DNA from: Bradyrhizobium sp. NP1
GTDB lineage: Bacteria > Pseudomonadota > Alphaproteobacteria > Rhizobiales > Xanthobacteraceae
Direction of reading: 5' to 3'
NCBI RefSeq assembly: GCF_030378205.1
Contig: NZ_CP127385.1
Location: 7,356,001-7,420,000, forward strand
Length of the DNA: 64,000 nucleotides
Shown: positions 34,299-43,349 of the stretch, one piece after another
Layout of the letters: every line of letters begins with the position of its first letter
Numbering within the stretch: the first letter of the stretch is position 1
The notes under the pieces: generated by a model
Told to the model about the DNA's origin: nothing
The model's database searches: none
The model's input: the letters and a program-made list of their open reading frames with translations, nothing else
Position numbers and translations under genes: made by a program

Positions 34299-34624
34299 AC
34301 GACGACGACGCCTCGCCCGAGCATATTCCCGGGCCGAGCGTGCCCGCCGGCGCCGTCTCCCGTGAGCTTCTCATCGTCAACAAGCGCGGCCTGCATGCGC
34401 GGGCCTCCGCCAAGTTCGTGCAGACCGTCGAGCGCTTCAACGCCGAGGTCTGGGTGACGCGCGGCAGCGAAACCGTCGGCGGCACCTCGATCATGGGGCT
34501 GATGATGCTGGCGGCGGCGCCCGGCACCACCATCGTGGTGTCGGCGATCGGCCCGGACGCCGAAGCCGCGATCAGCGCCATCACCGAGCTCGTCGCCAGC
34601 AAGTTCAACGAGGAAGGCACGTAG
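34295..34624 (+). CDS. ptsH: HPr phosphocarrier protein
   Basis: 109 residues: a 22-residue Asp/Pro-rich extension, then a normal HPr domain. The EI-dependent site is His34 in NKRGLHARASAKF and the HPrK-dependent site is Ser65 in GGTSIMGLMML; the 31-residue spacing equals that of His15 and Ser46 in classic HPr. Both sites being intact fits the presence of hprK two genes upstream. Its ATG overlaps the EIIA stop (ATGA). Enzyme I (ptsP or ptsI) is not in this window. The repeat that starts 15 bases past its stop may end the operon transcript. Confidence 0.96.
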   Translation: MNDDDASPEHIPGPSVPAGAVSRELLIVNKRGLHARASAKFVQTVERFNAEVWVTRGSETVGGTSIMGLMMLAAAPGTTIVVSAIGPDAEAAISAITELVASKFNEEGT

Positions 34625-34638
34625 GCCTTCCGCCGCGC

Positions 34639-34725
34639 AGGGTGGGCAAAGGCGCGCTTGCGCCGTGCCTAGCGTCAATACCCGACGGCTCAAATGGTGG
34701 GCGCGCTTTCGCTTTGCCCACCCTC
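34639..34725. repeat. Interspersed palindromic repeat, TAGGGTGGGC type
   Basis: AGGGTGGGCAAAGGCGCGC (from 34639) faces GCGCGCTTTCGCTTTGCCCACCCT (to 34725, 20 of its bases pair), with GGCGCGCTTGCGCC as an inner hairpin. Same family as 16465-16559 and 1105-1180. It follows the HPr stop by 15 bases and precedes the 3' end of the convergent glycosyltransferase gene, so it may work as a shared transcript end. Confidence 0.72.
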
Positions 34726-34755
34726 TCGTCTCTCGCTTGTCCGGGTCGGTGCGAG

Positions 34756-36348
34756 CTACTTCGCCGGCGGCACGATGTAGATCTTCCAGTTGATCGCGGG
34801 CCCCGGATGGCCGCGGAAGAAGCGCTGCGTTGTCATCACGAGCTGTTCGGCATCCTTGCCGTTCTTCGCCATCCAGTCCTCGCAAATGTGCAGGCGCCCG
34901 TCGGTGGTGTCGCAGACGCCGATGAAGCCGAGCCGCTTGGCCTCCTCAAGCGAGGTCAGGCCGGACGACCAGATCTCGCCCGGCGTGAGCGGCGCCGGAT
35001 GGTCGGGGCTGTAGAAGGTCATGGGCTCGCCGACCTCGGTGGTGCCGGCGACGACCGCCCAGCGCGAGCCGAAGCGGTCGCGCCAGACCTGCGTCAGCTC
35101 GCGCGCGAGTTGCGAGCGCGCGCCGTAACTGTTGGCGCCGTTCGGGTTGGTCGCGATCTCGTGCTCGGCGATCCATGGCGCGGCCGCCAGTGTCACGAGC
35201 GTCGCCACCAGCCAGATCGCGGTCAGGCGAAACAGCGCCCAGCGATGCACGCGCAGCCGCGGCAGCGCGACCAGCGCCAGCGGCACCAGGAAGAACAGCG
35301 ATATCCCCCAGTCGGTCTTCATGTAGATCGCAAACGCGAGCCCGCCGAGCGGCGGACCGACGGCGACGATGGCCTGGATCAGCCAGACATTGAGCGCCTG
35401 CGACGCGTTGACGCCCGGGTTGGCACCGGCGTACCAGGCCTGCGAGAGCCGCGGCTTGAACCAGAACAGCGCGAGCCCGGCGAGCGCGACCGGCAGCGCC
35501 AGCAGCGCGAGGTTGTGACCGACATAGCCGAGCACGAGCCGCGCGCTCAGGCTCCGATCGGACAGGCCATAGACGTCGCCGGCATAGGTGAAGGGCAGGA
35601 AGTCGACGCTGTAGACCCAGAGGAAATGCGGGATCATCGCCACCAGCATGGTTGCGATCGCAATCCATGGCGCCGGCGAGGCCAGGAATTTGGCCCGATC
35701 CGGGTGGATCAGCGCGGCAAGGCCGATGGCGCCGATCATGGTCAGCACCCAGTATTTGGTCATCAGCGCAGCCGCGCCCGCAAGCCCAAGCCAGACGCCG
35801 CTCAGCGCGCTGCGTCTCCTGAACGCATGCAGATAGGCCAGCACCACCAGCGGCAGCGTGACGAGCTGCAACAGGTCAGGGTTGTACTTGAAGCCCTTGA
35901 AATTGAAGATCGGGTAGAGCGCGAGCATCACCACGACGAAGAATGCGCGGCGGCGGTCGACGACCTGGCGCGCGATGAACCAGCAGAGCACCAGGCCGAT
36001 GCCGAGCGTGGTCATCGCCAGCGCATAGGTCGCCCAGTCCGTGACCGGAAAGAAGTCGAACCAGAGCCCGGCGATCCAGCCTGAGAGCGGCGGATGCTTG
36101 CCGTAGCCGAGCTGGAATTTCTGGCCCCAGGCGAAGGCTTCCGCGACATCCATGTGGACGTCCTGCGCGGCCTTCAGCTCGGTCAGGATCCGCGTCCACA
36201 ACACGCCGTGCAGAAGCGCAAAGCTGACCACCAGCCAGAAATCGGTGGCCGGGTCGGTGGCGCGCTGGACCAGCCACGCCGCCAGCCGCCGGAAGCTCAG
36301 ACGCCTGCGGCGGCGCGCGATGGCCGGAACAAGTGACGCTGTCGACAT
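34756..36348 (-). CDS. Glycosyltransferase family 39 (ArnT/PMT-like) membrane protein
   Basis: 530 residues from the ATG at 36346-36348, with GGAAAG nine bases before it. About eleven membrane segments. The first periplasmic loop has the motif [22 protein letters not shown] and [15 protein letters not shown]; the acidic pair and the H-P-P-L-S are the hallmarks of lipid-linked sugar transferases of the GT-C fold, such as those that use undecaprenyl-phosphate sugars. The soluble C-terminal part (about 400-530) is periplasmic, [16 protein letters not shown]. The acceptor is unknown: lipid A, a polysaccharide or a protein. It is divergent from lepA with 149 bases between. Confidence 0.87.
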   Translation of the reverse strand: MSTASLVPAIARRRRRLSFRRLAAWLVQRATDPATDFWLVVSFALLHGVLWTRILTELKAAQDVHMDVAEAFAWGQKFQLGYGKHPPLSGWIAGLWFDFFPVTDWATYALAMTTLGIGLVLCWFIARQVVDRRRAFFVVVMLALYPIFNFKGFKYNPDLLQLVTLPLVVLAYLHAFRRRSALSGVWLGLAGAAALMTKYWVLTMIGAIGLAALIHPDRAKFLASPAPWIAIATMLVAMIPHFLWVYSVDFLPFTYAGDVYGLSDRSLSARLVLGYVGHNLALLALPVALAGLALFWFKPRLSQAWYAGANPGVNASQALNVWLIQAIVAVGPPLGGLAFAIYMKTDWGISLFFLVPLALVALPRLRVHRWALFRLTAIWLVATLVTLAAAPWIAEHEIATNPNGANSYGARSQLARELTQVWRDRFGSRWAVVAGTTEVGEPMTFYSPDHPAPLTPGEIWSSGLTSLEEAKRLGFIGVCDTTDGRLHICEDWMAKNGKDAEQLVMTTQRFFRGHPGPAINWKIYIVPPAK

Positions 36349-36497
36349 GGTGCTTTCCGAGCCTCGCAGAACCTCATCCCGCGCCCCCGTGCGTAGCGCG
36401 TTTTCGGCGCAAGTGGAATCAGCTTGGCGTGAGGAAACCCGGCCAAACGTGGGCAATAAGGTTGCCGCGCCACAGCGCGAATGCTATCCCGCGCCCC

Positions 36498-38309
36498 ATG
36501 ACGACCACCCCCATTTCCAACATCCGAAACTTCGCCATTGTCGCCCATATCGACCATGGCAAATCGACGCTGGCCGACCGCCTGATCCAGATGACGGGCG
36601 GGCTTTCGGACCGCGAAATGGCGGGCAAGGAGCAGGTGCTCGATTCCATGGATATCGAGCGCGAGCGCGGCATCACCATCAAGGCGCAGACGGTGCGGCT
36701 GAACTACCGCGCCAAGGACGGCAAGGACTACATCTTCAACCTGATGGACACGCCGGGCCATGTCGACTTCGCCTACGAGGTCTCGCGCTCGCTGGCGGCC
36801 TGCGAAGGTTCCCTGCTGGTGGTCGATGCGAGCCAGGGCGTCGAGGCGCAGACGCTCGCCAACGTCTATCAGGCGCTCGACAACAACCACGAGATCGTGC
36901 CGGTCCTCAACAAGATCGACCTGCCCGCGGCCGAGCCGGACAAGATCAAGCAGCAGATCGAGGACGTGATCGGGATCGACGCTTCCGACGCGGTCATGAT
37001 CTCGGCCAAGACCGGCCAGGGCATTCCCGACGTGCTGGAGGCGATCGTCACCCGCCTGCCGCCGCCGAAGGGCGACCGCGACGGCAAGCTGAAGGCGCTG
37101 CTCGTCGACAGCTGGTACGACGTCTATCTCGGGGTCGTGGTCCTGATCCGCGTCGTCGACGGGGTGATGAAGAAGGGCAGCCGCATCCGCATGATGGGCA
37201 CGAAGGCGGCCTACGACGTCGAGCGCGTCGGCTTCTTCACGCCGAAGATGCAGCAGGTCGACGAGCTCGGCCCCGGCGAGATCGGCTTCATCACCGCCGC
37301 GATCAAGGAGGTTGCCGACACCCGCGTCGGCGACACCATCACCGACGACAAGAACCCGGTTTCGGAAATGCTGTCGGGCTTCAAGCCGGCGATTCCGGTG
37401 GTGTTCTGCGGCCTGTTCCCGGTCGACGCCGACGACTTCGAATCGCTGCGCGCCGCGATGGGCAAGCTCAGGCTGAACGACGCCAGCTTCTCCTTCGAGA
37501 TGGAGACCTCGGCTGCACTCGGCTTCGGCTTCCGCTGCGGCTTCCTCGGGCTTCTGCACCTGGAAATCATCCAGGAGCGGCTGTCGCGCGAGTTCGACCT
37601 CAATCTGATCGCGACCGCGCCGAGCGTGATCTACAAGATGCACCTCACCGACGGCTCGATGATCGAGATCCACAATCCGGTCGACATGCCCGACGTGGTC
37701 AAGATCGCCGAGATCGAGGAGCCCTGGATCGAGGCGACCATCCTCACGCCCGACGAATATCTCGGCAGCGTGCTGAAACTGTGCCAGGACCGCCGCGGCG
37801 CGCAGAAGGAGCTCACCTATGTCGGCTCGCGCGCGATGGTGAAATACGACCTGCCGCTCAACGAAGTCGTGTTCGACTTCTACGACCGCCTGAAGTCGGT
37901 CTCCAAGGGCTACGCCTCGTTCGACTATCACCTCACCGACTACAAGCCGGCCGATCTCGTGAAGATGCAGATCCTGGTCAATGGCGAGCCGGTCGATGCG
38001 CTGTCGATGCTGGTGCATCGCACCCGCGCCGAAGGCCGCGGCCGCGCCATGGTCGAGAAGATGAAGGAATTGATTCCGCCGCACATGTTCCAGATCCCGA
38101 TCCAGGCGGCGATCGGCGGCAAGGTGATCGCGCGCGAAACCGTGCGCGCGCTGCGCAAGGACGTCACGGCCAAGTGCTATGGCGGCGACATCACGCGCAA
38201 GCGCAAGCTTCTGGAGAAGCAGAAGGAAGGCAAGAAGAAGATGCGGCAGTTCGGCAAGGTCGACATCCCGCAGGAAGCCTTCATTGCCGCGCTCAAGGTG
38301 GATAGCTGA
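36498..38309 (+). CDS. lepA: Elongation factor 4 (LepA)
   Basis: 603 residues, the exact length usual for LepA in this group. A ribosomal GTPase that helps assembly of the small subunit and back-translocates stalled ribosomes. G1 [14 protein letters not shown]2 [11 protein letters not shown]3 DTPGHVDF, G4 [11 protein letters not shown] and G5 (SAKTGQG) are complete; domains II, III and V and the LepA-specific C-terminal domain follow, ending [20 protein letters not shown]. The ATG at 36498 is chosen since homology begins at once ([20 protein letters not shown]); the frame is open far upstream but lies over the divergent gene. Monocistronic. Confidence 0.98.
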   Translation: MTTTPISNIRNFAIVAHIDHGKSTLADRLIQMTGGLSDREMAGKEQVLDSMDIERERGITIKAQTVRLNYRAKDGKDYIFNLMDTPGHVDFAYEVSRSLAACEGSLLVVDASQGVEAQTLANVYQALDNNHEIVPVLNKIDLPAAEPDKIKQQIEDVIGIDASDAVMISAKTGQGIPDVLEAIVTRLPPPKGDRDGKLKALLVDSWYDVYLGVVVLIRVVDGVMKKGSRIRMMGTKAAYDVERVGFFTPKMQQVDELGPGEIGFITAAIKEVADTRVGDTITDDKNPVSEMLSGFKPAIPVVFCGLFPVDADDFESLRAAMGKLRLNDASFSFEMETSAALGFGFRCGFLGLLHLEIIQERLSREFDLNLIATAPSVIYKMHLTDGSMIEIHNPVDMPDVVKIAEIEEPWIEATILTPDEYLGSVLKLCQDRRGAQKELTYVGSRAMVKYDLPLNEVVFDFYDRLKSVSKGYASFDYHLTDYKPADLVKMQILVNGEPVDALSMLVHRTRAEGRGRAMVEKMKELIPPHMFQIPIQAAIGGKVIARETVRALRKDVTAKCYGGDITRKRKLLEKQKEGKKKMRQFGKVDIPQEAFIAALKVDS

Positions 38310-38418
38310 GGCATCGACCTGCGTCCGGCGCGCGTGATGCCGTCATCGCCTCGGCGATCCCGAAACGCCTTTTCGATATTAAGTCGTGTTTGAACGGCAG
38401 GCCGGCTATATTGTGACG

Positions 38419-38745
38419 ATGTCGCGCATATTGTCTGCATCGATCGTCATCATCCTGCTGTGGCCTGCCATGACGTCGGGCCGGCCCGCTCACAAGCGGC
38501 CCGTCTCCGCCTGGCATGGCTATGGCTTCCTGCCCGGCTATCACCAACCGCCCAATAATGCCGTTCCGGTTTTTGGCCCGAAGGGTGCCGCGCGGGGCAT
38601 GCCGGATTATTCCCCCTCCTATTGGTACAATGGCGACCGATACTATTTCGGCGAACCCGGGTTTTTCCGCGGCCGCTATAACGGCGGCAGCTTCGGTCCG
38701 TGCTGGACCTGGACGCCGATCGGGCCCGTCTGGAATTGCGGGTAG
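38419..38745 (+). CDS. Small secreted Gly/Tyr/Trp/Pro-rich protein
   Basis: 108 residues from the ATG at 38419; a GTG at 38386 would add eleven residues. A signal peptide (SRILSASIVIILLWPAM, cleavage about residue 20) is followed by a mature part rich in aromatics and glycine: WHGYGFLPGYHQPP, SPSYWYNGDRYYFGEPGFFRG, of which only the first 20 are quoted in pattern, and GPCWTWTPIGPVWNCG at the end. The two cysteines at the C-terminus may form a disulfide. Small proteins with such C-terminal W-G-P-C-W motifs recur in Bradyrhizobium; none has a known function to me. It stands alone between lepA and the acyl-CoA dehydrogenase gene. Confidence 0.7.
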   Translation: MSRILSASIVIILLWPAMTSGRPAHKRPVSAWHGYGFLPGYHQPPNNAVPVFGPKGAARGMPDYSPSYWYNGDRYYFGEPGFFRGRYNGGSFGPCWTWTPIGPVWNCG

Positions 38746-38862
38746 ACGCCCTTCGGACGCCGCAAAATTGACCAACGGGTTGCACCCGCCCCCCACCTTG
38801 CCCTCTTTCGCCAGATAGACGACCATCGCGCTTCCAACAGACCCAGAAAGGGCAGGAAACGC

Positions 38863-40035
38863 ATGAACAGGCAGGCCGGTCTTGACGTCGTCGAGCGCGC
38901 GCGGGCGCTGGCGCCGCTGATTGCAAGCGAAGCCGACGAGATCGAGCGGACACGGCGACTAACGCCTTCAGTCACCTCAGGCCTGATCGAGAACGGCCTC
39001 TACCGGGCGCTGCTGCCGCAGAGCTTTGGCGGCATCGAGGCCCCGCTCGAGACCTTCATGCAGATGCAGGAGGAAATCGCCAAGGCCGACGCCTCCACGG
39101 CCTGGTGCCTCGGCCAGTGCTCGGTCTGCGCCATGACAGCCGCCTATCTCGATCACGATGCCGCCAACGAGATCTTCAACACGCCGCCCGGCATTTTGGC
39201 CTGGGGCGCGATCGCCCATGAGGTGAAGGCGGTGCCCGGCGGCTACCTCGCCAATGCGCGCTGGGATTTCGCCTCGGGCTCGCGGCAGGCGAGCTGGCTC
39301 GGCGCGCATGTCCGCGTCGTGGAGGCCGACGGCAGCCCGCGCAAGAAGAAGGACGGCTCGCCGGAAATCCGCACCATCCTGTTCCCGATGGCCAGCGCCA
39401 CCATGCACGACGTCTGGAACGTGATCGGGCTGAAGGGAACGGCGACCGATTCCTATTCGGTGGAGAACCTCTTCATCCCGGAGAAGTTCGCCGCACTCCG
39501 CGACGACCCCGCGGCGCTGCGCGAGCACGGACCGCTGTACAAGCTCTCGACCAACATGGTGTTCAGCATGGGCTTTGCCGCGACCGCGCTCGGGGTGGCA
39601 CGCGCCACCCTCGATGCGGCGATCGAGCTTGCGCGCAGCAAGCAGCCGCAGGGCCTGTCGGCGATGCGCGAGAACTCCGCGGTGCAGGGCCTGATCGGGC
39701 GCACCGAGGCGAGCCTGCGCGCCGCGCGCGCCTATCTCTACGGCACGGCCGCGGAGGTGTGGCGCGATCTCGCGAGCGGCCAGCCGATCAGCGAAGCGCA
39801 CCGTGTCGCGTTGCGCATCGCCGCGACATGGACCATCCATCAGGCGAGCGCAGTGGTCGACACCGCATATCACATGTCAGGGGCGACCGCGATCTTCGCC
39901 GCCAATCCGTTCGAGCGGCGCTTTCGCGACATCCACGCCATCAACCAGCAGATCCAGGCCCGCGACACCCATTACGAGGATGCCGGCAAGGCGATCCTGT
40001 CGGCAAAGCTCGCGACACCGCCAACGTCGCGGTGA
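38863..40035 (+). CDS. Acyl-CoA dehydrogenase-like flavoprotein (group D monooxygenase type)
   Basis: 390 residues; AGGAAACGC precedes the ATG. The N-terminal helical domain (ALAPLIASEADEIERTRRL, LIENGLYRALLPQSFGG), middle beta domain (GYLANARWDFASG, GLKGTATDSYSVENLFIP) and C-terminal helical domain (about 245-390) follow the acyl-CoA dehydrogenase fold. The catalytic glutamate block of true dehydrogenases is missing, and the S-G-S and T-A-T-D-S-Y features resemble HsaA-type and related flavin-dependent monooxygenases that use reduced FMN/FAD from a partner. A reductase is not visible near it. The substrate cannot be inferred. The downstream DUF1801 gene starts 12 bases after its stop and may be co-transcribed. 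Confidence 0.82.
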   Translation: MNRQAGLDVVERARALAPLIASEADEIERTRRLTPSVTSGLIENGLYRALLPQSFGGIEAPLETFMQMQEEIAKADASTAWCLGQCSVCAMTAAYLDHDAANEIFNTPPGILAWGAIAHEVKAVPGGYLANARWDFASGSRQASWLGAHVRVVEADGSPRKKKDGSPEIRTILFPMASATMHDVWNVIGLKGTATDSYSVENLFIPEKFAALRDDPAALREHGPLYKLSTNMVFSMGFAATALGVARATLDAAIELARSKQPQGLSAMRENSAVQGLIGRTEASLRAARAYLYGTAAEVWRDLASGQPISEAHRVALRIAATWTIHQASAVVDTAYHMSGATAIFAANPFERRFRDIHAINQQIQARDTHYEDAGKAILSAKLATPPTSR

Positions 40036-40047
40036 AAGGCCTATTCC

Positions 40048-40575
40048 GTGAGGAAACGCCAGCGCGCGATCGGCGATCCCGCGGTCGCAGCCGTCTTCGC
40101 TGCCTGTCCGGAGCCGGTGCGCAGCCGGCTCTTGGCGCTGCGCCGGCTGATCCTCGATACCGCGCAGCGGACCGACGGCGTCGGCGCGATCGAGGAAACG
40201 CTGAAATGGGGACAACCGAGCTATCTGACCAGCGCGAGCAAGAGCGGCAGCACGGTCCGCATCGACGGGGTCAAATCCGTCCCCAACCAATACGCGATCT
40301 ATTTTCACTGCCAGACCAGTCTGGTCGAAACGTTCCGCGAGCTCTATCCGGAGCTAAGTTATGGCGGCAATCGCAGCATTCTGCTCGATGCCGGCGACGA
40401 GCTGCCCGAAGCGGCGCTGCGCCACTGCGTGGCGCTGGCGCTGACCTATCATTTGAACAAGGCACGCGGCGGCGTCTCCACGAAGCCTGAGCGCCGGCAC
40501 TCGCGCCTCACGCCACCATCGCGGCCTCAAGATCGGCCGCGGCGTCGGCGCCGCACTGCGCCTCCAGGAGCTTGA
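40048..40575 (+). CDS. DUF1801 domain protein
   Basis: 175 residues from a GTG at 40048. The DUF1801 (YdhG-like) domain spans about 10-140: VRSRLLALRRLILDTAQ, EETLKWGQPSYLT and YAIYFHCQTSLVETFREL hold the conserved W-G-x-P-x-Y. Function of the family is unknown; some members bind iron or act near DNA repair. The last 30 residues (PERRHSRLTPPSRPQDRPRRRRR in composition) are basic, not conserved, and overlap the 3' end of the convergent EAL gene by 68 bases, so the natural stop may have been lost. A second DUF1801 gene lies at 52562. Confidence 0.78.
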   Translation: MRKRQRAIGDPAVAAVFAACPEPVRSRLLALRRLILDTAQRTDGVGAIEETLKWGQPSYLTSASKSGSTVRIDGVKSVPNQYAIYFHCQTSLVETFRELYPELSYGGNRSILLDAGDELPEAALRHCVALALTYHLNKARGGVSTKPERRHSRLTPPSRPQDRPRRRRRTAPPGA

Positions 40576-42739
40576 CGATGTCGGCGTTCGGCCGCGCGGC
40601 GCTGAACAGGAAACCCTGACCCTCCTGGCAGCCCTCGGCGCGCAGGCACTTCAGCTCGGCCTCGGTCTCGACGCCTTCGGCGGTGATGATGACGCCGAGC
40701 CCCTTGCCGAGGCTGACGATCGAGCGGATGATCGCCTGCGCCTCGCGGTTGGCGGCGAGGCCGCGCACGAAGGACTGGTCGATCTTGATCTTGTCGAACG
40801 GGAAGCTGCGCAGATAGCTCAGGCTGGAATAGCCGGTGCCGAAATCGTCCATCGAGATGTGGACGCCGAGCGTGCGCAGGGCATGCAGGGCCGCGAGCAC
40901 CTGGCTGCTCTTTTCCAGCAGCAAGGTTTCGGTGATCTCGAGCTCGAGCCGTCCCGGCGACAGGCCCGATCGCTTCAGCGCGTCCATCACGGTCGGCAGC
41001 AAATTGCCGTTGCGGAACTGCAGCGGCGACAGGTTGACCGCGACGCGAACCTCGTCGGGCCAGTTGGCCGCGTCCATGCAGGCCTGCCGCAGCATCAGCC
41101 CGCCGAGCGCGTTGATCAGGCCGGTGTCCTCAGCGACCGGGATGAACTCCGCCGGCGAAACCATGCCCCGCTCCGGATGCGGCCAGCGCACCAGCGCCTC
41201 GAGCCCGGTGATGCGGCCGCTCGAAAGATCGATCAGCGGCTGGTAGTGCGGCCGGAGCACGTCGCGCTGGATCGCCTCGCGCAGCTCGACCTCGATCTTG
41301 CGCCGGCTCTGGGCGCGCGCGTCCATGCCCGCCTCGAAGAAGGAGAAGCCGCCGCGCGAATCGTTCTTGGCGCGCGACAGCGCCATATGAGCGTTCTTCA
41401 GGAGCCGTTCGGAATCCTCGCCGTCGACCGGCGCCAGCACGACGCCGATCGAAGCGCCGATGACCACCGAATGGCCGTCGAGCAGGAACGGCTCACCGAT
41501 CGCATCCAGCAGCCGCCGTGACAGCTGCGCGGCGTCATCGGGGCGCGCGATGCCGCTCTGCACGACCGCGAACTCGTCGGAATTGAGCCGCGCCACCACG
41601 TCCTCGTCGCGCAACGTCGACCGCAGCCGCCTGCCGACGCTGCGCAAGAGCTTGTCGCCGACGCCGTGGCCGAGCGAATCGTTGACCGACTTGAAGTTGT
41701 CGAGCCCCAGCACCAGGACCGCGACATTGTCGGTCGAGCGCTTGGAATGCAAAAGCAGCTCATCGAGCTGCTGGCGCAGCAGCGTGCGGTTCGGCAGGCT
41801 GGTGAGCCCGTCATGCTGGGCCATGAAGGCGAGCCGCGCCTCGGCGCGCTTGCGCTCGGTAATGTCCATCAGCGACAACAGCATCGCGGGCTTGCCGGCA
41901 TAGACGAGCTCGCGCGAATAGATCGCAAGGTCGATCAGGCTGCCGTCGGCCTTCACATGCTTCCAGGTCCGCGCCGCCTGCTCGTCGCAGGACGCCGCCT
42001 CGGCCCAGGGCGGATCGCTGTCATAGGCCTGCAGGCCACGGATGGTCAGCGTCTCGAAGCCGGCGCGACTGTAGCCATAATGCTCCACCGCGGCGTCGTT
42101 GACCGCAAGGATGCGCTGATCGTCGAGCGCGCAGACAATCATCGGAATCGGATTGCTGTCGAACAGCAGCCGGAACGAGGCCTCGCGCTGCTTCAGCTCG
42201 GTGATGTCGACGCGCAGGCCCACAATGCCGCCATCGGCGGTCAGCCGCTCCTCGATCAGGATCACGCGTCCGTCGGCGAGCGTCTGCTCGTGGCGCTCGC
42301 CGGGCTGATAGAGCTTCGCCAGCCGCTCGGCGATCCATTCCTCTTCGCGGCCAACTGCTTCCGGATAGTCTCCGCGCGCGACGCCGATGCGGATGGTGTC
42401 CTCCAGCCGCGCGCCGGGCTCGAACAGGTCGGCGCTGCGGCTGTAGATCTCGGCATATTCCTTGTTCCAGAGGATGTAGCGCCCCTCGGAATCCAGGAAC
42501 ACGATGCCCTGCGGCAGGATGTCGATCGCCTGGCGCAGCCGCTCGTGCGACTTGCGCGCCTCGGCAACAGCGGCCTCTGTTTCCGCGCGACGGCGCTCGA
42601 TCTCGCCCGCCTCGACCTCGGCGCGCCGCGGGACCGCGCGGAGCTTCGGGTTCGGCCGCGCCGGCCGGCCAGTCCTGCGGAGGATCGGCGCGTGTTTCTT
42701 GTTCTTCTGCTTTTGCGGCCTCATCGCCGGCATTCCCAT
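40508..42739 (-). CDS. PAS-GGDEF-EAL protein, probable c-di-GMP phosphodiesterase
   Basis: 743 residues from the ATG at 42737-42739; an ATG at 42904 would add 55 Arg/Ala-rich residues of no recognisable kind. A basic N-terminus and coiled coil (RRAEVEAGEIERRRAETEAAV) lead into two PAS domains (about 70-185 and 190-305), a GGDEF domain whose active site reads LNSDEFAV and is therefore probably dead, and an EAL domain with intact LEALVRW, NLSPLQF, DDFGTGYSSL and KIDQSFVR motifs. No membrane segment is present, so it senses a cytoplasmic signal through PAS. It should lower c-di-GMP and favour motility. Confidence 0.9.
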   Translation of the reverse strand: MGMPAMRPQKQKNKKHAPILRRTGRPARPNPKLRAVPRRAEVEAGEIERRRAETEAAVAEARKSHERLRQAIDILPQGIVFLDSEGRYILWNKEYAEIYSRSADLFEPGARLEDTIRIGVARGDYPEAVGREEEWIAERLAKLYQPGERHEQTLADGRVILIEERLTADGGIVGLRVDITELKQREASFRLLFDSNPIPMIVCALDDQRILAVNDAAVEHYGYSRAGFETLTIRGLQAYDSDPPWAEAASCDEQAARTWKHVKADGSLIDLAIYSRELVYAGKPAMLLSLMDITERKRAEARLAFMAQHDGLTSLPNRTLLRQQLDELLLHSKRSTDNVAVLVLGLDNFKSVNDSLGHGVGDKLLRSVGRRLRSTLRDEDVVARLNSDEFAVVQSGIARPDDAAQLSRRLLDAIGEPFLLDGHSVVIGASIGVVLAPVDGEDSERLLKNAHMALSRAKNDSRGGFSFFEAGMDARAQSRRKIEVELREAIQRDVLRPHYQPLIDLSSGRITGLEALVRWPHPERGMVSPAEFIPVAEDTGLINALGGLMLRQACMDAANWPDEVRVAVNLSPLQFRNGNLLPTVMDALKRSGLSPGRLELEITETLLLEKSSQVLAALHALRTLGVHISMDDFGTGYSSLSYLRSFPFDKIKIDQSFVRGLAANREAQAIIRSIVSLGKGLGVIITAEGVETEAELKCLRAEGCQEGQGFLFSAARPNADIVKLLEAQCGADAAADLEAAMVA

Positions 42740-43168
42740 CGCACTCGCGTTCTGCGTGCTCTGTTCTCCCCAATGTGTCTGAACAATTGGTAATCTCGAT
42801 TTTCCGGGTGCGCGCGCCCGCGCGAGCGTCCGCGCGGCCGGTTCCCGCGCGCCGGGCACCGATATCGCGCCGGCACGGCATACAACTCCTGAATGCATGG
42901 ACAAACCCCAGCCAGCGCGCCCAATGGAGAGGCAACGGACCGCAATCCCGTGGCCGCAGCGCCTGAAATCTGCCCAATCGGCGTCAAGGTTATTCCACCG
43001 TTAACATCGCGGCTTAACGCAATGTTTGCCTTGCCGACGATTGCCATGACCTGAACGCGCAGCCGGCGCGACGCGCGGGCGCATCGCAGTGGACGACGGA
43101 CGCAACCCGATCGCTGCCAGGTTGTGGGCGGTCAACGGCGGCCGGTTCGTCTTGCGTCCGATTTCGTG
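42740..43168. other. Gap between the EAL gene and the paired palindromes
   Basis: About 430 bases. The first 165 are the possible N-terminal extension of the EAL protein. The rest has no convincing frame or repeat; a run near 42990-43015 (ATTCCACCGTTAACATCGCG) is AT-richer and could hold the promoter of the EAL gene. Confidence 0.4.
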
Positions 43169-43326
43169 CTAGTGTGGCGGTTCGGAAGTTCGCGCCATTG
43201 TCGCCGCGAGTTCGTCATGCGGACTTCTGAACCAAAGCCACACTAGTTCAATAGGTGTCCCTTCGATTCCGAAGTTCGCAAACGAGGGGCCGCAGAATGA
43301 TGCGAACTTCGGAATCGGGACACTAG
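43169..43326. repeat. Paired imperfect palindromes upstream of mepA (element B)
   Basis: Hairpin 1: the left arm is CTAGTGTGGC plus GGTTCGGAAGTTCGC (43169-43193); the right arm (43219-43246) complements it with AAA inserted at 43234-43236 and two transitions. Hairpin 2: the left arm is TAGGTGTCCC, TTC, GATTCCGAAGTTCGC (43252-43279); the right arm (43302-43326) complements it without the TTC. The two are five bases apart. The layout equals that of element A: about 10 bp outer stem, three-base bulge on the right arm of the first and the left arm of the second, 15 bp inner stem ending in TTCGC. It ends 23 bases before the mepA start. Confidence 0.88.
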
Positions 43327-43349
43327 TCTTTTGCTCCCAGAGTGATCCG

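Noticed and set aside
36152..38305. A 717-codon plus-strand frame and a 595-codon minus-strand frame
   Set aside because: Both are shadows of lepA in other frames; their translations are low-complexity Arg/Gly/Ala or Asp/His/Val mixtures.
42740..42904. N-terminal 55 residues of the EAL protein
   Set aside because: Ala/Arg-rich with no conserved pattern; the ATG at 42739 gives a more plausible start, although the longer form cannot be excluded.
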